From Gnomoniopsis sp. IMI 355080 (Eukaryota; Ascomycota; Sordariomycetes; Diaporthales; Gnomoniaceae), in the NCBI GenBank assembly GCA_027946555.1, contig JAPEVC010000092.1, positions 1-64,000 on the forward strand: a DNA stretch of 64,000 nucleotides, written 5' to 3'. The notes beneath the pieces are model-generated. The model did not search any database. It saw only the letters and a program-made list of their open reading frames with translations, and was not told the DNA's origin. Every line of letters begins with the position of its first letter. Position 1 is the stretch's first letter. The translations under genes were made by a program, and so were the position numbers. Shown here piece after piece: positions 22,046 through 34,144 of the stretch.

Positions 22046-23706
22046 TCTTGGCTTGCAGAGTCCTGGTGAGAAGGTAATCATGATGGGTCCCGGTGTCTGC
22101 TCTCAATAGCTTGCTGGTTTCCTCTACCTTTACGTCATCGTCATCTCACAGGATGCGGCCGAGTTCTATTGCGGCATTAAATTTAAGGCACGACCTTGGA
22201 TCAGCCTGAGCAATGGATACTTTCTCTGGTGGGTATCCTCAGGGCAATATGGGGAGCCAAAGGATGGCCAGAAATACCAAAGGGTACTTTCATCATTAAA
22301 TAGTGATCAATAAGATGATTCTGATCACCACTTGAATCAACTCTATTGCCATTGACTGTGTTCATAACACTATGCTTGCCAGCTTGCATCACTTGTATGA
22401 TTGCTTTCCCTGAGACCTGTGCTCCCCGTCATCCATTATCAAGTGTTGGGTAGGTCCAGCAATGCCAACCCAAAGGTGGCCATAGACAAGGATGAAGACC
22501 ACCCCACCACAAGAGAGTACTTCAACCCAAGGAAGGGGCTGGGGAAGGAAATTGCAGAACTGTGCAAACAAACAGCTTCAAGCAGGCTGCTATCCCACTC
22601 TGGTCACCGGCTTTTTTTATGAAGCACACCGAATTCCTTTTTCCACTATAAGTAATTAGCCGGCTTTGCAAATCTCTCTTCCATTTCTCCACATTGATAT
22701 TTGCATTCTCTTTGCAGCTCTCCATTTTGGATGTGATCTGCTCAAAATTCATTTAACTAGACTCTACCTGGGACGCTTGCCAGCCTGGGGCATAATTATA
22801 CCCCCCAGCCGCCCTAGGCCTCTCTTCCTTGCGAGGCCAGCCCATACGCAAAGCCATGATGACACGGTACAGCCTACATACACCTACAATATATATATAT
22901 GTATATATATCTATGAGATTGCCGCTAATCATGTTTTCAAAATCATCCACGGAACAAAGGGGGGACTTGTGGTACATCTGGTAATGAATCTCAACCTACT
23001 CAATCAGGCGAACTATGATCATCTGAAGACTGTTGCATCATCCGGCGCTCCCCGGACTCTGTTACTGTTTCCTTTTTTTGTTTCCATCCCATATACTGGC
23101 GGTCTTTACTGAATTTTATGTCACTCGCATTTTCGTCATGTCCCAGAATTCCCGTTCTGCTACCACAGGTGAGAAGCCACGGGCAAATGATCCCGAGGTC
23201 CATTGAATCTTGTCTTTACTAAGCGGAAGTAGGGGAGAAGGGGGGGGGGAGCTGTGTTTCAAGATTTAGCTGAGCATTTGGTTCGAATTCTTCAGACCGC
23301 GAATATATAGTTAGAGATGCTTGAAGAACAACATGCCGCTTATCCTAGACGAAGGTTGTGATAATCCATGGATAGCTCTTATAGTGGCTCGACTTCGCTT
23401 CTCCAGGCTTGTAATATTGATTTGGCCGAGGACGGGACAAGCATCCTTACAATGTATTCATACTTCGGGTCGTAATCTTCATTCATCTTTCAAGACCCGC
23501 CGGAAACGGTTGTTTTGACAAAGATTCATATCGCTTTGTCCACTCGCGGGGGGTATTAGTCGGTCAAGTCTGATGGTGTCATCAAATCATGGAGAACTTT
23601 CAGCGGTATTTACAAGGCCAGGCGCTGTAGTTTCCAAAAGAAATGGATCAGTACTCCAGAATCTAGGAAGATTGACATTCTTAAAACACACTGGCTCCCG
23701 CTCGTC
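22046..23706. other. Gene-free 1.7 kb with simple repeats
   Basis: It includes an AT dinucleotide run at 22889-22912 and a G9 tract near 23242-23250. No supported gene is seen. This is the 5' region of the following gene. Confidence 0.5.
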
Positions 23707-26123
23707 ATGCCCACGCGGCACCGGCCTGACCTCGACAACGCGGCTTTATGGAGGGCGCAAGGCTCTGAAAAGTTGCTTCAACCAGTGCCTTTTGATGAAC
23801 CGGGAATTGAAAACTCGTTATGGCCTTACTTCAACCTAGAAACCCTGACGAGCCCTGACAAGGCGTTGTTGCAGTTGATGGAGTCGAGATCAGACCTCCA
23901 TCCTAGGTTTTTTACACGGCTAGATCTAATCGATCCTATCAATAAAAGACTACAGTCTCACTTCGGAATTGATATTGAACCGTCTAGATGGAATTCATTG
24001 GCAAGATTTGCCGGTTTCGATCCTCGGGCGGGGGACATGAGAGACCCGGACTCCTCGTATGGAGCCCTGATCTCCGTCTCGAATGCCAGCGTCATGAATG
24101 CTCTCCAGACCATTGAGAGCTTCTCAGAGCAGGAAGGTGACCGAGTGATGAAGGTTCAGAGAAGGATATATGATTATCTCGGCAAAATTTGCGACGATGT
24201 CTTGGAGGAGGAGGAGGAGGCCCCAGGCCAAGGGACAACACCTCGCGCAACCGCCAGTGGAGCAGCCAAGCCGCCTGATACAAAGCGGCGAAAGCAGGAG
24301 ACATCTGAGAATGTTCTGCGATTGAAGCCAATCTTGGACTTTGAACCATCAGACCCCAACAAAGAGGAGGCACTCCAGCGCTATCTGAAGCTTCATCACG
24401 ACTTGGACCCCTACTCTCACCCAGCGGAGGTGGACTGGGAGTATTTAGGCGTCCTCGCCCACCATCAATTGCACATCTCAGAAGGGCGTCTCCGAGGCTT
24501 GAAGGAGAACCCGGGAAAATTCCTGGACTATCTGCAACAAGTGCGGGACCATTCAACGTCCATGCTTATTTTCCACCCTAGTAATGACGAAGATTCGCTG
24601 GTGAAGAAGGGGACGGACCTAGTGAACAAGAAAAGATTGGCCCAGCACCTACAAACTGCTTTCTCAACATTAACGGATGCTGTCGATACTTGGCAAACCA
24701 TTTTCTCGCTTGTGGAGAAGCTTCGGGACATGAGGCACGGGCACGATGGCTCGCATGTGGACCTACTGGAGAACTCGGATGAATATGCCACATACATGTT
24801 GGGAATCATCCGAGCTGGTCATCACTACAAGTCTAACAGTGTTGATCTTAAACGGACGATAGGATGTTCTCAGTATATGAGAGGTTACTTCAGAATCTCA
24901 GAAATTACCTTCGACATTGAGCCATTGGGACCTCTGAAGCCCAAAAACAACGCCGAACGCACCCTGATCGCTCTCGCATCGACTCTGGGCAACCAGACCA
25001 CCAGAGATGTCTTCGGAGAGTGGACTATATTTGAGGAGGTCCACGCCTTGCTTAAAGGCAACCCCAGACTTTCAACCCCTTACTTGGCAGGCATAGCTCA
25101 AGATCTCAATAGCCTTAGTTCGGTAATGTTGGTGTTAGAAAGAGTTTGGCACAGCACACGCCGGTACGACCTTGATTTAGATTCAGTAGATCTGGTGCGC
25201 GGCGCTCTGGACTATACTCGCCCATAACAGAGACTGCGAGAGCTGAACGTAGAAGACGCACATGGCGTTCTTCAGAGCCTCGTTCAAGACTACCTGAAGC
25301 GGCCTTTGAAGGACAACTACACCTTCAAAACACAAGGGAGGATGTCCAAGAGGGATTATGAGGCCAACGAGAAAGCCTTGGGAAATTTAGCCGGCTTCTG
25401 GGATGCAGCAGAAGTCATGCTGGGGACGGAGGAAGTGGCAGCGCTCTCGGACACTGTGAAGGAATTACTTGCGGAGGCCCAGCCTCTCACAGTCCCCAAG
25501 CCACCAAGCGCAGCAAAAAAGAAGACGAAGACCACGACGAACACCCTGGCGAAAACAGAAGTAGGATCTAGTACTTTCACCACCACGGGTAGTAGTAACG
25601 ATACGCCACGCATGACGTTTGAGGAGAGAAGGGTCAAAGAAAAGACGCGGCCCGAGATCGTCCTGAGGCTGGCGGTACCGGCTCCAGCGGCTCTGCCTGC
25701 CCATGCTGTCTACCCAAACATCCAGCTCCCGCTACAGCACTACAACACCATTCAAATGCTGATGGGGCCGAACTCCGCAGCGCGGCCGGGTACGATCTCG
25801 TGGGCTGCCGTTGTAGGCTGCCTTGGGGCAATGGGCTTCAGTTACAACACAAGCCAGGGTAGTGCTCGGGTTTTTGTGCCGTCAACCACACTCATGGCCT
25901 CCCAAGTGAGTCTTTTGCCCATATATCTGCCATGATACGTATAATGTCTTTCATCATCACAGGGGGTAGTTTGCTAAGGGAATACGTATTCTAGGGAATA
26001 AGCACCCCTGTCTCACGGCATGAGAAAGACCCGTGGAACACAAATACAGCCAGAAGGTGGTTTCTTAACAGAAGGTATGGTCTAGCCAAGTACGGCTGGA
26101 CTATCGATAAGTTCGTATTGTAG
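23707..26123 (+). pseudogene. Large fungal-specific protein gene with an in-frame TAA
   Basis: The reading frame runs from ATG 23707 to 25905, then through an intron (25906-25994, donor GTGAGT, acceptor TAG) to TAG at 26121-26123; about 775 residues. One TAA at 25225-25227 interrupts it at codon 507. Sequence on both sides is protein-like and in the same frame (DLVRGALDYTRP stop QRLRELNVEDAHGVLQ). Either the copy is a young pseudogene, or a short intron covers the stop. GTACGA near 25163 with the acceptor AG just after CATAACAG would keep phase, as would a 45-bp GTAGAT...CAG intron. Helical, Leu-rich segments fill the first 500 residues, with an acidic run (EEEEEA). The C terminus (about residues 696-775) has a compact pattern, GSARVFVPS followed by HEKDP and AKYGW, seen in many uncharacterised Pezizomycotina proteins. 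The function is unknown. Confidence 0.6.
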
Positions 26124-28006
26124 AGGCCCAAGTGTACAATAGGCATGTTGGCAATGCCGAGAATCGTGACAGTTTGCCCGCCGCAGGTCGTCTGAGGATC
26201 GCGAGGTCTGCGAGAGTGCCGCTCTTTTCTCCTGCTCCATTATTGGTCTATCGGAATTCCAGGTTAACAATTCCGCTGTAATTGTGAAGCGGCTGGTGCG
26301 AGGAATTTGTAGCGACGGAAACGGGAGGGTAACAAGAATGCGGCGTTTCTTCGGCCGGATGATATTTCTGGCATCTATTCACCTATAGGTACCTAAAATC
26401 AATAGATCGACCCTAGCAATCTGCACCGAGCGGACTGCCATTGGTTATAGCTGGTAGTGTCGACACAATCAAAAAGGGCAACAAAGATCTCGTCAAATTT
26501 GCCATGATCGATTGTTAAGTAGCATTGATCGGACTGCTTCCTCAGTATTGATGGCATAGGGTCCCGTCAGACAATTAAAGAACACGAGGGTCAATACCGA
26601 AGCGACCGGGCAGGCCAGGCCGGGCCAAGACCTCAAACAGGCGCCGGGCCGAGTGGACCACACGTCCGGAGCCCGGAGGGACACCCATGAGCCCATGAGT
26701 CGTGAAAAGGAATTGCCGTTCGAGAGGATATTGGCAAGCTGGATATGCCGCATTATCTACTATGTACTACAGAGCATACTATAGTATTCCGTACGGCATA
26801 CCGCAAACACAGCATGAAGAAGCACGGCCAGCCGCCTTTGCCCTTCGGGGAAGTATCCACCGGTTCATGCATAATATTGGGGGAAGGGTGGGAGAGGGGG
26901 ACGGGCCTTGGCAGATGATCAGCCAGGGAGCTGGACGGCTCCAATGATTGATGAGTCCGAGAGCGGTTGCGGGTTGCTACCATAGCTGACACACGACATT
27001 AGTAGCAGCTGAATAGTAGTAGAGGTATTGTTGGCTAATGACGGCATGGCATGTCGGTGCGGCTGCCTTATAGGATGGAAGGCCGCGTCAGCCAGAGAAC
27101 GATAGCAGAGGACGAAAATGACTCCGGCAGTCTGGAAAAAGCGTGCTGCAAACATTCCAGACGAGGAAAGAATGCAGAATAAGACTGCATTCGGGAGTAT
27201 TGCCCATAGGTGGGAGGCGGCCTCGGATATGGCGGATGTCATTACTTGCTGGATCAGGAGTCTTTTCGTACCTAGTATTAGGCACTGTGTACGTAGCAGG
27301 GAATGGTTGGTTGCCCCGGACGACAACGGGTGGAATGGATTGGACGTTTTCATGCCCAAGCTTAACCAACAACCATGTATATGCATACAAAACACTCTTC
27401 TGATAGTAATCTGGTGATTGATCAAACCATTGTGAACGTGCGGTAGCAGCTTCACTCTGGGTAATGTGGACACAAGCAGCGATGGGGTAGAAACTTGACC
27501 AGGGCATGAGGCAATGACGGAGGGGCAACAGGGGACTGCCAGTGCAGGGGCGTGGGCTGATGGCATGGCCCAATATGGTTGGCTGCCATCTCGAAACACC
27601 TGCCTCCTGACAAAGACATCCCCCAGCCCCACTTTATGGGCCCGAAAGCAGTGAGCTGACTGGCCCGGGCCTCCGACTAGAGCACGCCTTGCGCTGTGCA
27701 GGGTCCAAGAGTCGCCTCCATCATCCCTCCATGCCCACCCGCCTGGCCGTGTCTCATTTCCATCCACTTTCCCCCCCATGCAAAACAACACATACCTTTG
27801 GTCATTCGTATTCAACAGTCTACCTGCCCACTTAAGCCTTTTGTTTCTTTCCCTTCATCATCATCCATCGTCCTTTCTGTGAAACTGACGCAATCCTCTT
27901 CCATACCACCATCAATTTTCATCCATCTTTTCAACTATCCCAACTTCTCTCACATATCTCCACGCACTGCAATTATCAGTGAACTACCACACCATCCACA
28001 TCCATC
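26124..28006. other. Intergenic, promoter of the His-rich membrane protein
   Basis: A minus-strand open frame of 298 codons (26919-27815) covers much of this stretch. It has no recognisable domain and an odd composition, so I treat it as chance. The last 200 bp are C/T-rich leader. CACCTATAGGTACCTA at about 26380-26395 is another palindromic motif. Confidence 0.5.
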
Positions 28007-29194
28007 ATGCTGCTGCGACCATTTATCGCTGCAACCGGCTTGGCAGCTGCTGCCAACGCCTTCCTCCTTCCCCCGGAGCTGAGCAAATCTGATATCGAGG
28101 TCGTCGAGGCCCTCCCCGTCGATGCCCTCTGGGCCGCTCAATCCGACGCCAAGGCCCAAACCGTGAACATCGAGTGTGCCGGATGCCCGCCCGTCTTCAA
28201 GAACCACCATGGCAAGCCCAAGAAGCACCACAAGCAGCACCCCAGCCATCTAGAACTCGACTTTTCCATCGACCAGTCCCGCCTGCTTGTCAACGGCTTC
28301 GAGCTGTACCCCAACTCCGACCCCTTCTCCAACGTCCTCGTGGCTCCTCAGATTGCCCACCAAAAGAAGCATCACAACAAGCACCACAAGGATGACGAAC
28401 ACAACACCAAAGCTCTCAAGAGCCATCACAAGTTCCGACCACACGACATGAAGCCCAAGGCCGTGGAGCAGCAACTTGGCTTCAGTCTTCAGGTTCAACC
28501 TGCGCAGACGACCGACGATGTCCTCGATCTTATCTTTGTCGACCTCCAGATTATCGAAGTCGGATCCATCTTCGTCGACAGTCTTCCCAATGTCCGCGTC
28601 CATCTCATCAAATCACCCGAGAACGAGCTTTTGATTGCAAAGATTGAGCAGATCGCGTCCGAGAACACCTCGAACACAGTGGGCAATGGACAAGAGTGCA
28701 CAACGATTTTGTGCAAGTGGCGTGCAATTATCGCTGCCCAGATGGCCAAGATGAACATGCACGGCTGCGCGGGCATGCTCGGTCACAAGGCTGGTCACTC
28801 TGGCCATCACTCGCAACACCACGGCCAAAACCCCGGCCACATGACACACCACCGCCACCAACACGGTTGGGCTCTGCTCTTCCGCAAGCTCACCTCGCAC
28901 ATCATTCTGCCCGTCCTGGTCGGCATTGTCGCTGGTGTCACCGTGTCCATCCTGGGCATGATCGTCGGGACCATCTTGGTTGGCCTGTGGCGCAAGGTTG
29001 TTCGTGGACAGAGCTTCTTCCCTTCGCACACTTGCCGCCGTTTCGGCCGCTCTAGCCACCGTCACCACCACAAGGCCCCACAGCACGAGGCTGCGCTTGC
29101 CGAGGAGAAGTCTGCTCTGATGGCAAGCCAGGAGGATGAGGAGCTCCCGCCACCACCCTCTTACGAGGACGAGGTGGCGCGCGAGCATGTGTAG
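28007..29194 (+). CDS. His-rich type I membrane protein with PPxY tail
   Basis: A single exon of 395 residues. A signal peptide (MLLRPFIAATGLAAAANA) is followed by a lumenal or extracellular part of about 280 residues with a CxxC motif (ECAGCPPVF, about residue 55) and several His/Lys clusters (HHKQHPSH, KKHHNKHHKDD, HRHQH). A Cys pair (GQECTTILCKW) may form a disulfide. A strong membrane segment spans about residues 299-326 (ILPVLVGIVAGVTVSILGMI). The short tail contains PPPPSYEDE, a PPxY motif that Rsp5/Nedd4 ubiquitin ligases and arrestin-type adaptors recognise. This domain layout occurs in uncharacterised proteins of filamentous ascomycetes. Histidine clusters could bind metal, but that is inference. 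Confidence 0.82.
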   Translation: MLLRPFIAATGLAAAANAFLLPPELSKSDIEVVEALPVDALWAAQSDAKAQTVNIECAGCPPVFKNHHGKPKKHHKQHPSHLELDFSIDQSRLLVNGFELYPNSDPFSNVLVAPQIAHQKKHHNKHHKDDEHNTKALKSHHKFRPHDMKPKAVEQQLGFSLQVQPAQTTDDVLDLIFVDLQIIEVGSIFVDSLPNVRVHLIKSPENELLIAKIEQIASENTSNTVGNGQECTTILCKWRAIIAAQMAKMNMHGCAGMLGHKAGHSGHHSQHHGQNPGHMTHHRHQHGWALLFRKLTSHIILPVLVGIVAGVTVSILGMIVGTILVGLWRKVVRGQSFFPSHTCRRFGRSSHRHHHKAPQHEAALAEEKSALMASQEDEELPPPPSYEDEVAREHV

Positions 29195-30141
29195 GAGGCT
29201 CCTGCTTTCGTTCCTCGATGATACCCATGATTGTGGTACGCAATGTGGAGCGAGCAGATTTTTGAAGAATCGCACAGGGGCCGCAGGTCTCAGACTGTAC
29301 ATTATGGATCTCAGGGTCGGCGTTACGGAAAGGAAAGAATTTACCAGACATGCTGGCATTGGTTGGAAACCTCGAATCGAGGTTAGTGCATCTAGTCACT
29401 CCTTTACTATGAAGGTTACATGGTCATGTTAAATCCTCGGACTGTTTGCGCAATACCCCTCACGCTCATTTTGAATGGAACGATATTTATGTGAGACATT
29501 AACAAAGATCTGTTCTCCCTCTTGAGACTGTGATGATTTTTCATGAGCGGTGCGTGTGACCTTCGCCTTGCATGCTCATACCTCTCTCAAATGAGTCAGG
29601 ACGAGACTGTGTATAAAGGATCCGCAGGTAATGTCATTCCCAACTTCTCGCGAGGAAGTGGATCCCGTAGATCTTTAACAAAGCCTAACAGCCATCTGTG
29701 CCGTCAGAGCCGGACTCCCTTGTGCCCTACGTTCAAGGAAAGACACCAGTGAATAAAATACTAAACTTGATGAATTTAAAAAGTACCCAATGCTGCGATA
29801 GGAAAAGCAGAACTCTACCTCTGTCATCATTTCCGATATTGATCCGCGCCTGCCGATAATTGGACATAAGCTTTTTAAGTTTTGAGCTATGAAATGGCCG
29901 TCAAGAAAGGAAAAAGATTATCCACCCTTCAAATACGAATGCACAGCCGCATTATCCCTTGTCCGTTGGCGATCATTGATGCCGATGCCAACATAGCGAC
30001 GCCACTCTTCCCCCCCCCCCCCTTCCCAACTTTTTTTTTTTTCTTTTTCTCCAACGGGGACCACATGGGACAACCTCGAGTCCAAACCAGATAAAAATAC
30101 CGTGATTGCAGACGAAAACAAGCGTATTATGACGGAAATCC
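29195..30141. other. Intergenic with homopolymer tracts
   Basis: Between 30010 and 30045 there is a C-rich run (about 10 C) followed by a T-run interrupted by C. Nothing else is seen apart from the tRNA that follows. Confidence 0.5.
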
Positions 30142-30146
30142 AAAAA
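30142..30146 (-). terminator. RNA polymerase III terminator of tRNA-Gly
   Basis: Five T on the minus strand begin four bases after the tRNA 3' end, the usual Pol III stop signal. Confidence 0.6.
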
Positions 30147-30149
30147 GAT

Positions 30150-30220
30150 GCACTAGCGGCGAGTCGAACGCCGGTCTCAAGCTTGGAAGGCTAGAATGAT
30201 AACCGCTACACTACTAGTGC
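30150..30220 (-). tRNA. tRNA-Gly (anticodon UCC)
   Basis: 71 nt on the minus strand. The acceptor arm pairs GCACTAG with CTAGTGC. The A box begins TAGTGTAGCGGTTATC. The anticodon loop CTTCCAA places TCC at positions 34-36, which reads GGA. The T arm is CGGCG-TTCGACT-CGCCG. The anticodon stem CTAGC/GCTTG has a U-U mismatch at its second pair. There is no intron. The discriminator base on the minus strand after CTAGTGC is A, and CCA is not encoded, as expected in a eukaryote. Confidence 0.93.
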
Positions 30221-30776
30221 GTTGAAAGGTCTGATTTTGTATTAACCTATAACCCACGAATCATTCGGGCGCCCGATCTGCTTGCTCCTACCCATTGGCC
30301 CCAATTTTGTATCAAAATCGCCATGATTTAGTTGCCAAACTAGATTGCTGTATTATTCCAGTACTTCCTGGGGCTCTCCAAGACTTGATTCGTACAAGTC
30401 GAAGGAACCGGATGATTTTCGCTAGTCTGGTGGAGCGTAAGGTGTGCGGTCACGGCGCCCAGCTTGATGACAGCCTCGGACAGACGGATTCCGGGATCAT
30501 TCGGAGCCACCGGCGGAGGCAGAGAAAGCCAGGAGATTGCTGACTCTTTTTGCTGTTGAGTTTTGCTGAGTTCCTCCCGGGAGCGGACCCTCAGTAGAAA
30601 TCTAGCACCAACTCGACCAGCTCGCCACTCTTCAGCCAGCTTGCCTGCACCTGGAGCAATACAGTATCCTCCTCCTCGTCCTGCTCCTCCTGCTCGTCCC
30701 TCCATCTACACGCCGCGATAGATAGCGCAAATACACCCACACACATACAAGCGGAGGGAGGGAAAAAAAAAGGAAA
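30221..30776. other. 5' region of the SGNH hydrolase gene
   Basis: It contains a CTC/TCC-rich tract at about 30670-30705 and a run of nine A just before the start codon (GGAAAAAAAAAGG). No gene is seen; antisense frames here have no homology signal. Confidence 0.5.
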
Positions 30777-31628
30777 ATGCCGTTCCACATCGTCAGTCTC
30801 GGCAGCTCCTTCGCAGCGGGACCAGGAATCCCACCACAAATCAACAAAGCCGCCATGCGGTCTGGCTCCAATTACGCACACGTGCTTGCCAACCGACTGA
30901 TCTCGGACGGCGGCGCCGTCAAATTGACAGACTTGACCGTCTCGGGCGCCACGCTGCTCAACGTCCTGCAAGAGCCGCAGACGTCCCGCGGCCAGACGTT
31001 TCCCGCGCAGGTTGACCATGTGCCCGGTAATGCGGACGTGGTGCTGATCACGGGCGGCGGTAATGACTTGGGCTACATTGGCGATTTGATCCTGGATAGT
31101 CTAAAAACGTACAGAGGTTTCCGCCTGCTTTTGCGGATGTATAATTTGTTGTTCAAGAGGGGAGGAGGGCTACTACCGGGTGGTGCGAATACTAGTAACA
31201 ATAATGACAAGCTGGACCAGGCGGCTTTGACAGAACGATACGGCAAGGTTCTGGACGCCATACACGCCAAGGCGCCCAGCGCTCACGTCGTTGTTGTGGA
31301 GTACTTGACGTTGCTCGGGGCCGACGCACAGCCTGGTGTAGATGTGCCGCTGAGCGCCGAGGGTGTCGGTCGTCACCAGGCAGTGGCGGAGCGGTTGAGG
31401 ATCGCGACTGGGCGGGCGATCAGTGGCCGGGAGGCGTGGTGCTCGAGGATCTCGGTCGCGGAGCCAAGTTGGAGCCACGGGCTGGGTTCCAAAGTGCCGT
31501 GGGTGTTTGGATTTGGGCTTGGGTGTCTGTGGCGGGGACAGTTGTGGTATCACCCCAATGCTGCGGGCATGGAGGCTGTTGCCGAGATGGTGCATGGAAA
31601 GCTTGAGGAAATTGGAGTGTTGTGTTAG
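30777..31628 (+). CDS. SGNH/GDSL-family hydrolase
   Basis: A single exon of 283 residues. The four blocks of SGNH hydrolases are visible: block I FHIVSLGSSFAAGPG with the nucleophile Ser (about residue 10), block II Gly in LTVSGATLLN, block III GGGNDLGYIG with the Asn of the oxyanion hole, and block V WYHPNAAGMEAVAE with the catalytic His (about residue 261). There is no signal peptide, so the enzyme is probably intracellular. It is likely an esterase or lipase acting on small acyl esters; the substrate is unknown. The ATG at 30777 lies two bases after an A-rich Kozak-like stretch, and the enzyme needs no N-terminal extension. Confidence 0.85.
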   Translation: MPFHIVSLGSSFAAGPGIPPQINKAAMRSGSNYAHVLANRLISDGGAVKLTDLTVSGATLLNVLQEPQTSRGQTFPAQVDHVPGNADVVLITGGGNDLGYIGDLILDSLKTYRGFRLLLRMYNLLFKRGGGLLPGGANTSNNNDKLDQAALTERYGKVLDAIHAKAPSAHVVVVEYLTLLGADAQPGVDVPLSAEGVGRHQAVAERLRIATGRAISGREAWCSRISVAEPSWSHGLGSKVPWVFGFGLGCLWRGQLWYHPNAAGMEAVAEMVHGKLEEIGVLC

Positions 31629-34144
31629 TTACAGCAAGTGAAAAGGGACATTTTGGGTAGAAGAAGCTGCTGCATGAGGATCGAATTGCTGGATCTTGAT
31701 TTCAACATAGACTAAATGTTCACCAAGGCAACCTCTACTTAGAGATGGTTACTTGGACGCTTCATTTATATCTGGGTATGTGATCGATAGCAGACCTTTG
31801 TCACCGTTCTTCCTTTCTCAAAGGACTCTTCGTGGCCAAAGGTCTCCTCCTGGGATCTTTCTGGTACTATGTCGTCAGGTTCGTCCTGCCTACGAACCTT
31901 GGGTAATGTAGATCGGCTACCTATAACACTACTCTCTTGACCGTGAGCCAGCCTTGGGGCTCACCGCTGTAGTTTTAGTATTACCTAGGCAAAAAGTCTT
32001 ACTATCATTTGATACGAGAAGGGTAACTAACTCGCGAAGCCCTGCTCAGGTGGTGTTCGAATAAGCGAATATTAAAGGCTTCTCACTACGACTTAACATC
32101 ATTGGCCAGCACATTGCTCAACGGCTCTTTTACCAAGACCTTGTTCTTTTTTCTTCTTTTTGGATGGGCACTCAAGGCCGTAAGAGCCCGCAAATGGCTT
32201 CTTCATACCTCAACATCGACTCTGTCCCCAATCCTACTAGAAGTAAGAAATACTGCGCGAATCAACCGGATGGGCTGGAGCATAGGTGGGAGTAATTAGC
32301 CATTGCCTAGTTACTTAGGTATATAATCGTCTGAGTACGCTTCTGAGCATCAGCATTCCGAAGCCCTTGCACACGATTTATGCCATTCCTGTCATCGCTT
32401 CGTTTTATGGTCGCCGACAGTTCTCAAACATCACATTATCCGCCGCGCCCATTGCAGTGTACCGGGCCCCTCTTTTCTTCGAAGTGTGACAGCAATGAAA
32501 ACAGATCCACATGAGTTTTGTTGGCCTAGTGTCGCATAATATAGAATCGCAAAGCAGACTCTTGGCAGCCATACAGAAGCGGTAAACTGCCCAAGTGCTT
32601 TCTGTAATATTGTTAGTCTTGCAATGTCTATAACAACCCGCGACTTAGCCCTGGCCTCGCTCCATAAAATAAAGCAGTCGGACAAACATTCAAACGTGAG
32701 AATGTCAACAAACTATGCGGCCACGTACATATTGTAATTTGCTACATAGGTATGCCCTGTAATTGGATTGGTTTCAGCGCACCTGAGCAACCATATTGAC
32801 AGCAATCACCTGGGTACTTATAAGCAACCTAGAGACATGTCGACGGTACCAATCTTTCGAAGGCAGACTTTATACCAAGACTCTTTGTGAAACAAGCGAT
32901 TCAGAAGTAAGTTGTTTTGTATTTGGTTTATGGAATTGCTCTTTTGCTATGTTGTGTCATCGTGGAACAGATTCTCATGACTTTAGAGCCCGGGTCGACT
33001 CTATCTGAGTTCCGAATTAAGTTCTCGCATCAAGAGGAACTTTTAAGGGCTTCAGAAGGTTTCCCTGATCGTCGTTGATGTAATTCCTGATAGAGAAAAT
33101 CATAAATATGCACGGCTTTTTTCAACAACGCATTGTAGCGATTGTGTGTCTGTGTGAGGCCTCGCTTTCGGTCCTCACCGTACAGGAGGCAGTAAAATAT
33201 AATGTCCACAACCGAGCTTACCTACCCAGTAATAGACTACGTGGGTACCTTGAGTAGACAAAAATCCATAATTGCATTCAAATTCCAATTGTGTGGCCCT
33301 TCTTGCTACAATGCTCACACAGGATCAAATTGAGGTGAGTGTGCCCTTGATGTTTTCTATTTGCCCAGTGATTACCCCGGCGCCTAAGATGCAGCAATAG
33401 TGTGTTAAGCAGAGGGGGCCAGAGGGGTTGTCAGGGGTGCGCAGTAGGCATGATCCGAGACACAACCCTCACGTCGATCAAGATCTGCCTGATTCACAAC
33501 TTCGGACCAGGCTCTCCTTGAACAGCGAACCCTGGCGGAGAATTTCTTGGCGATCATCTTGGCGATCATTTTCACGACACTCTTTGTTTGGGTGCAGGTT
33601 GGTGGTAGTTCGAGAGGCTAGTACAACACCACGGGTGCCATCCAATAATCGTCCTGTCGTTTGGGAGTAGAAGAGGGGGGGGGGGTTTGGATAGGTGGGA
33701 CGCAAGAAGCCAACATGTAGATGAACATACTTCGTAAATTGATCTCATGTCAACGTCAATGTTGGATGATATTTGTTAGAAGAAGCCTTTAGATAGAAAG
33801 ATCACGAGGAACATGCAATTTTGAGCGTTGGGTGTTTTCCAAAATTTCTTGAATTCTGCTTGTCTTTGCTCTGCAAACGACTCCCGTGCCGATACATCAA
33901 GGTGATCTTGAAATCCAACTCGGCTCGTTCTCTAATTAATAAAATTCATTTCGTTCTCTGCATCTTCTCTTCAGGATACATGTAATCAAGAAAGGGGGAG
34001 GTAGATATATGGGAATGTGTGCGATGTACAGCAAAGGAAGCATCAGAACGTCGTAGTCCGGTCGTAACCCATCATACAGTAGCCAACATTGGGATCAAAA
34101 CACCCAATGGAAAGGCACCGCACAAAACAAGAGCAGATACAATT
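31629..34144. other. Gene-free 2.5 kb
   Basis: AT-richer than the flanking genes and without a long reading frame on either strand. It includes a duplicated GGCGATCAT motif near 33550-33568 and a G10 tract near 33674-33686. It may be old intergenic or decayed DNA. Confidence 0.5.

Noticed and set aside
26919..27815. 298-codon minus-strand frame upstream of the His-rich protein gene
   Set aside because: No recognisable family, odd composition, and it overlaps the promoter and leader of a well-supported gene.
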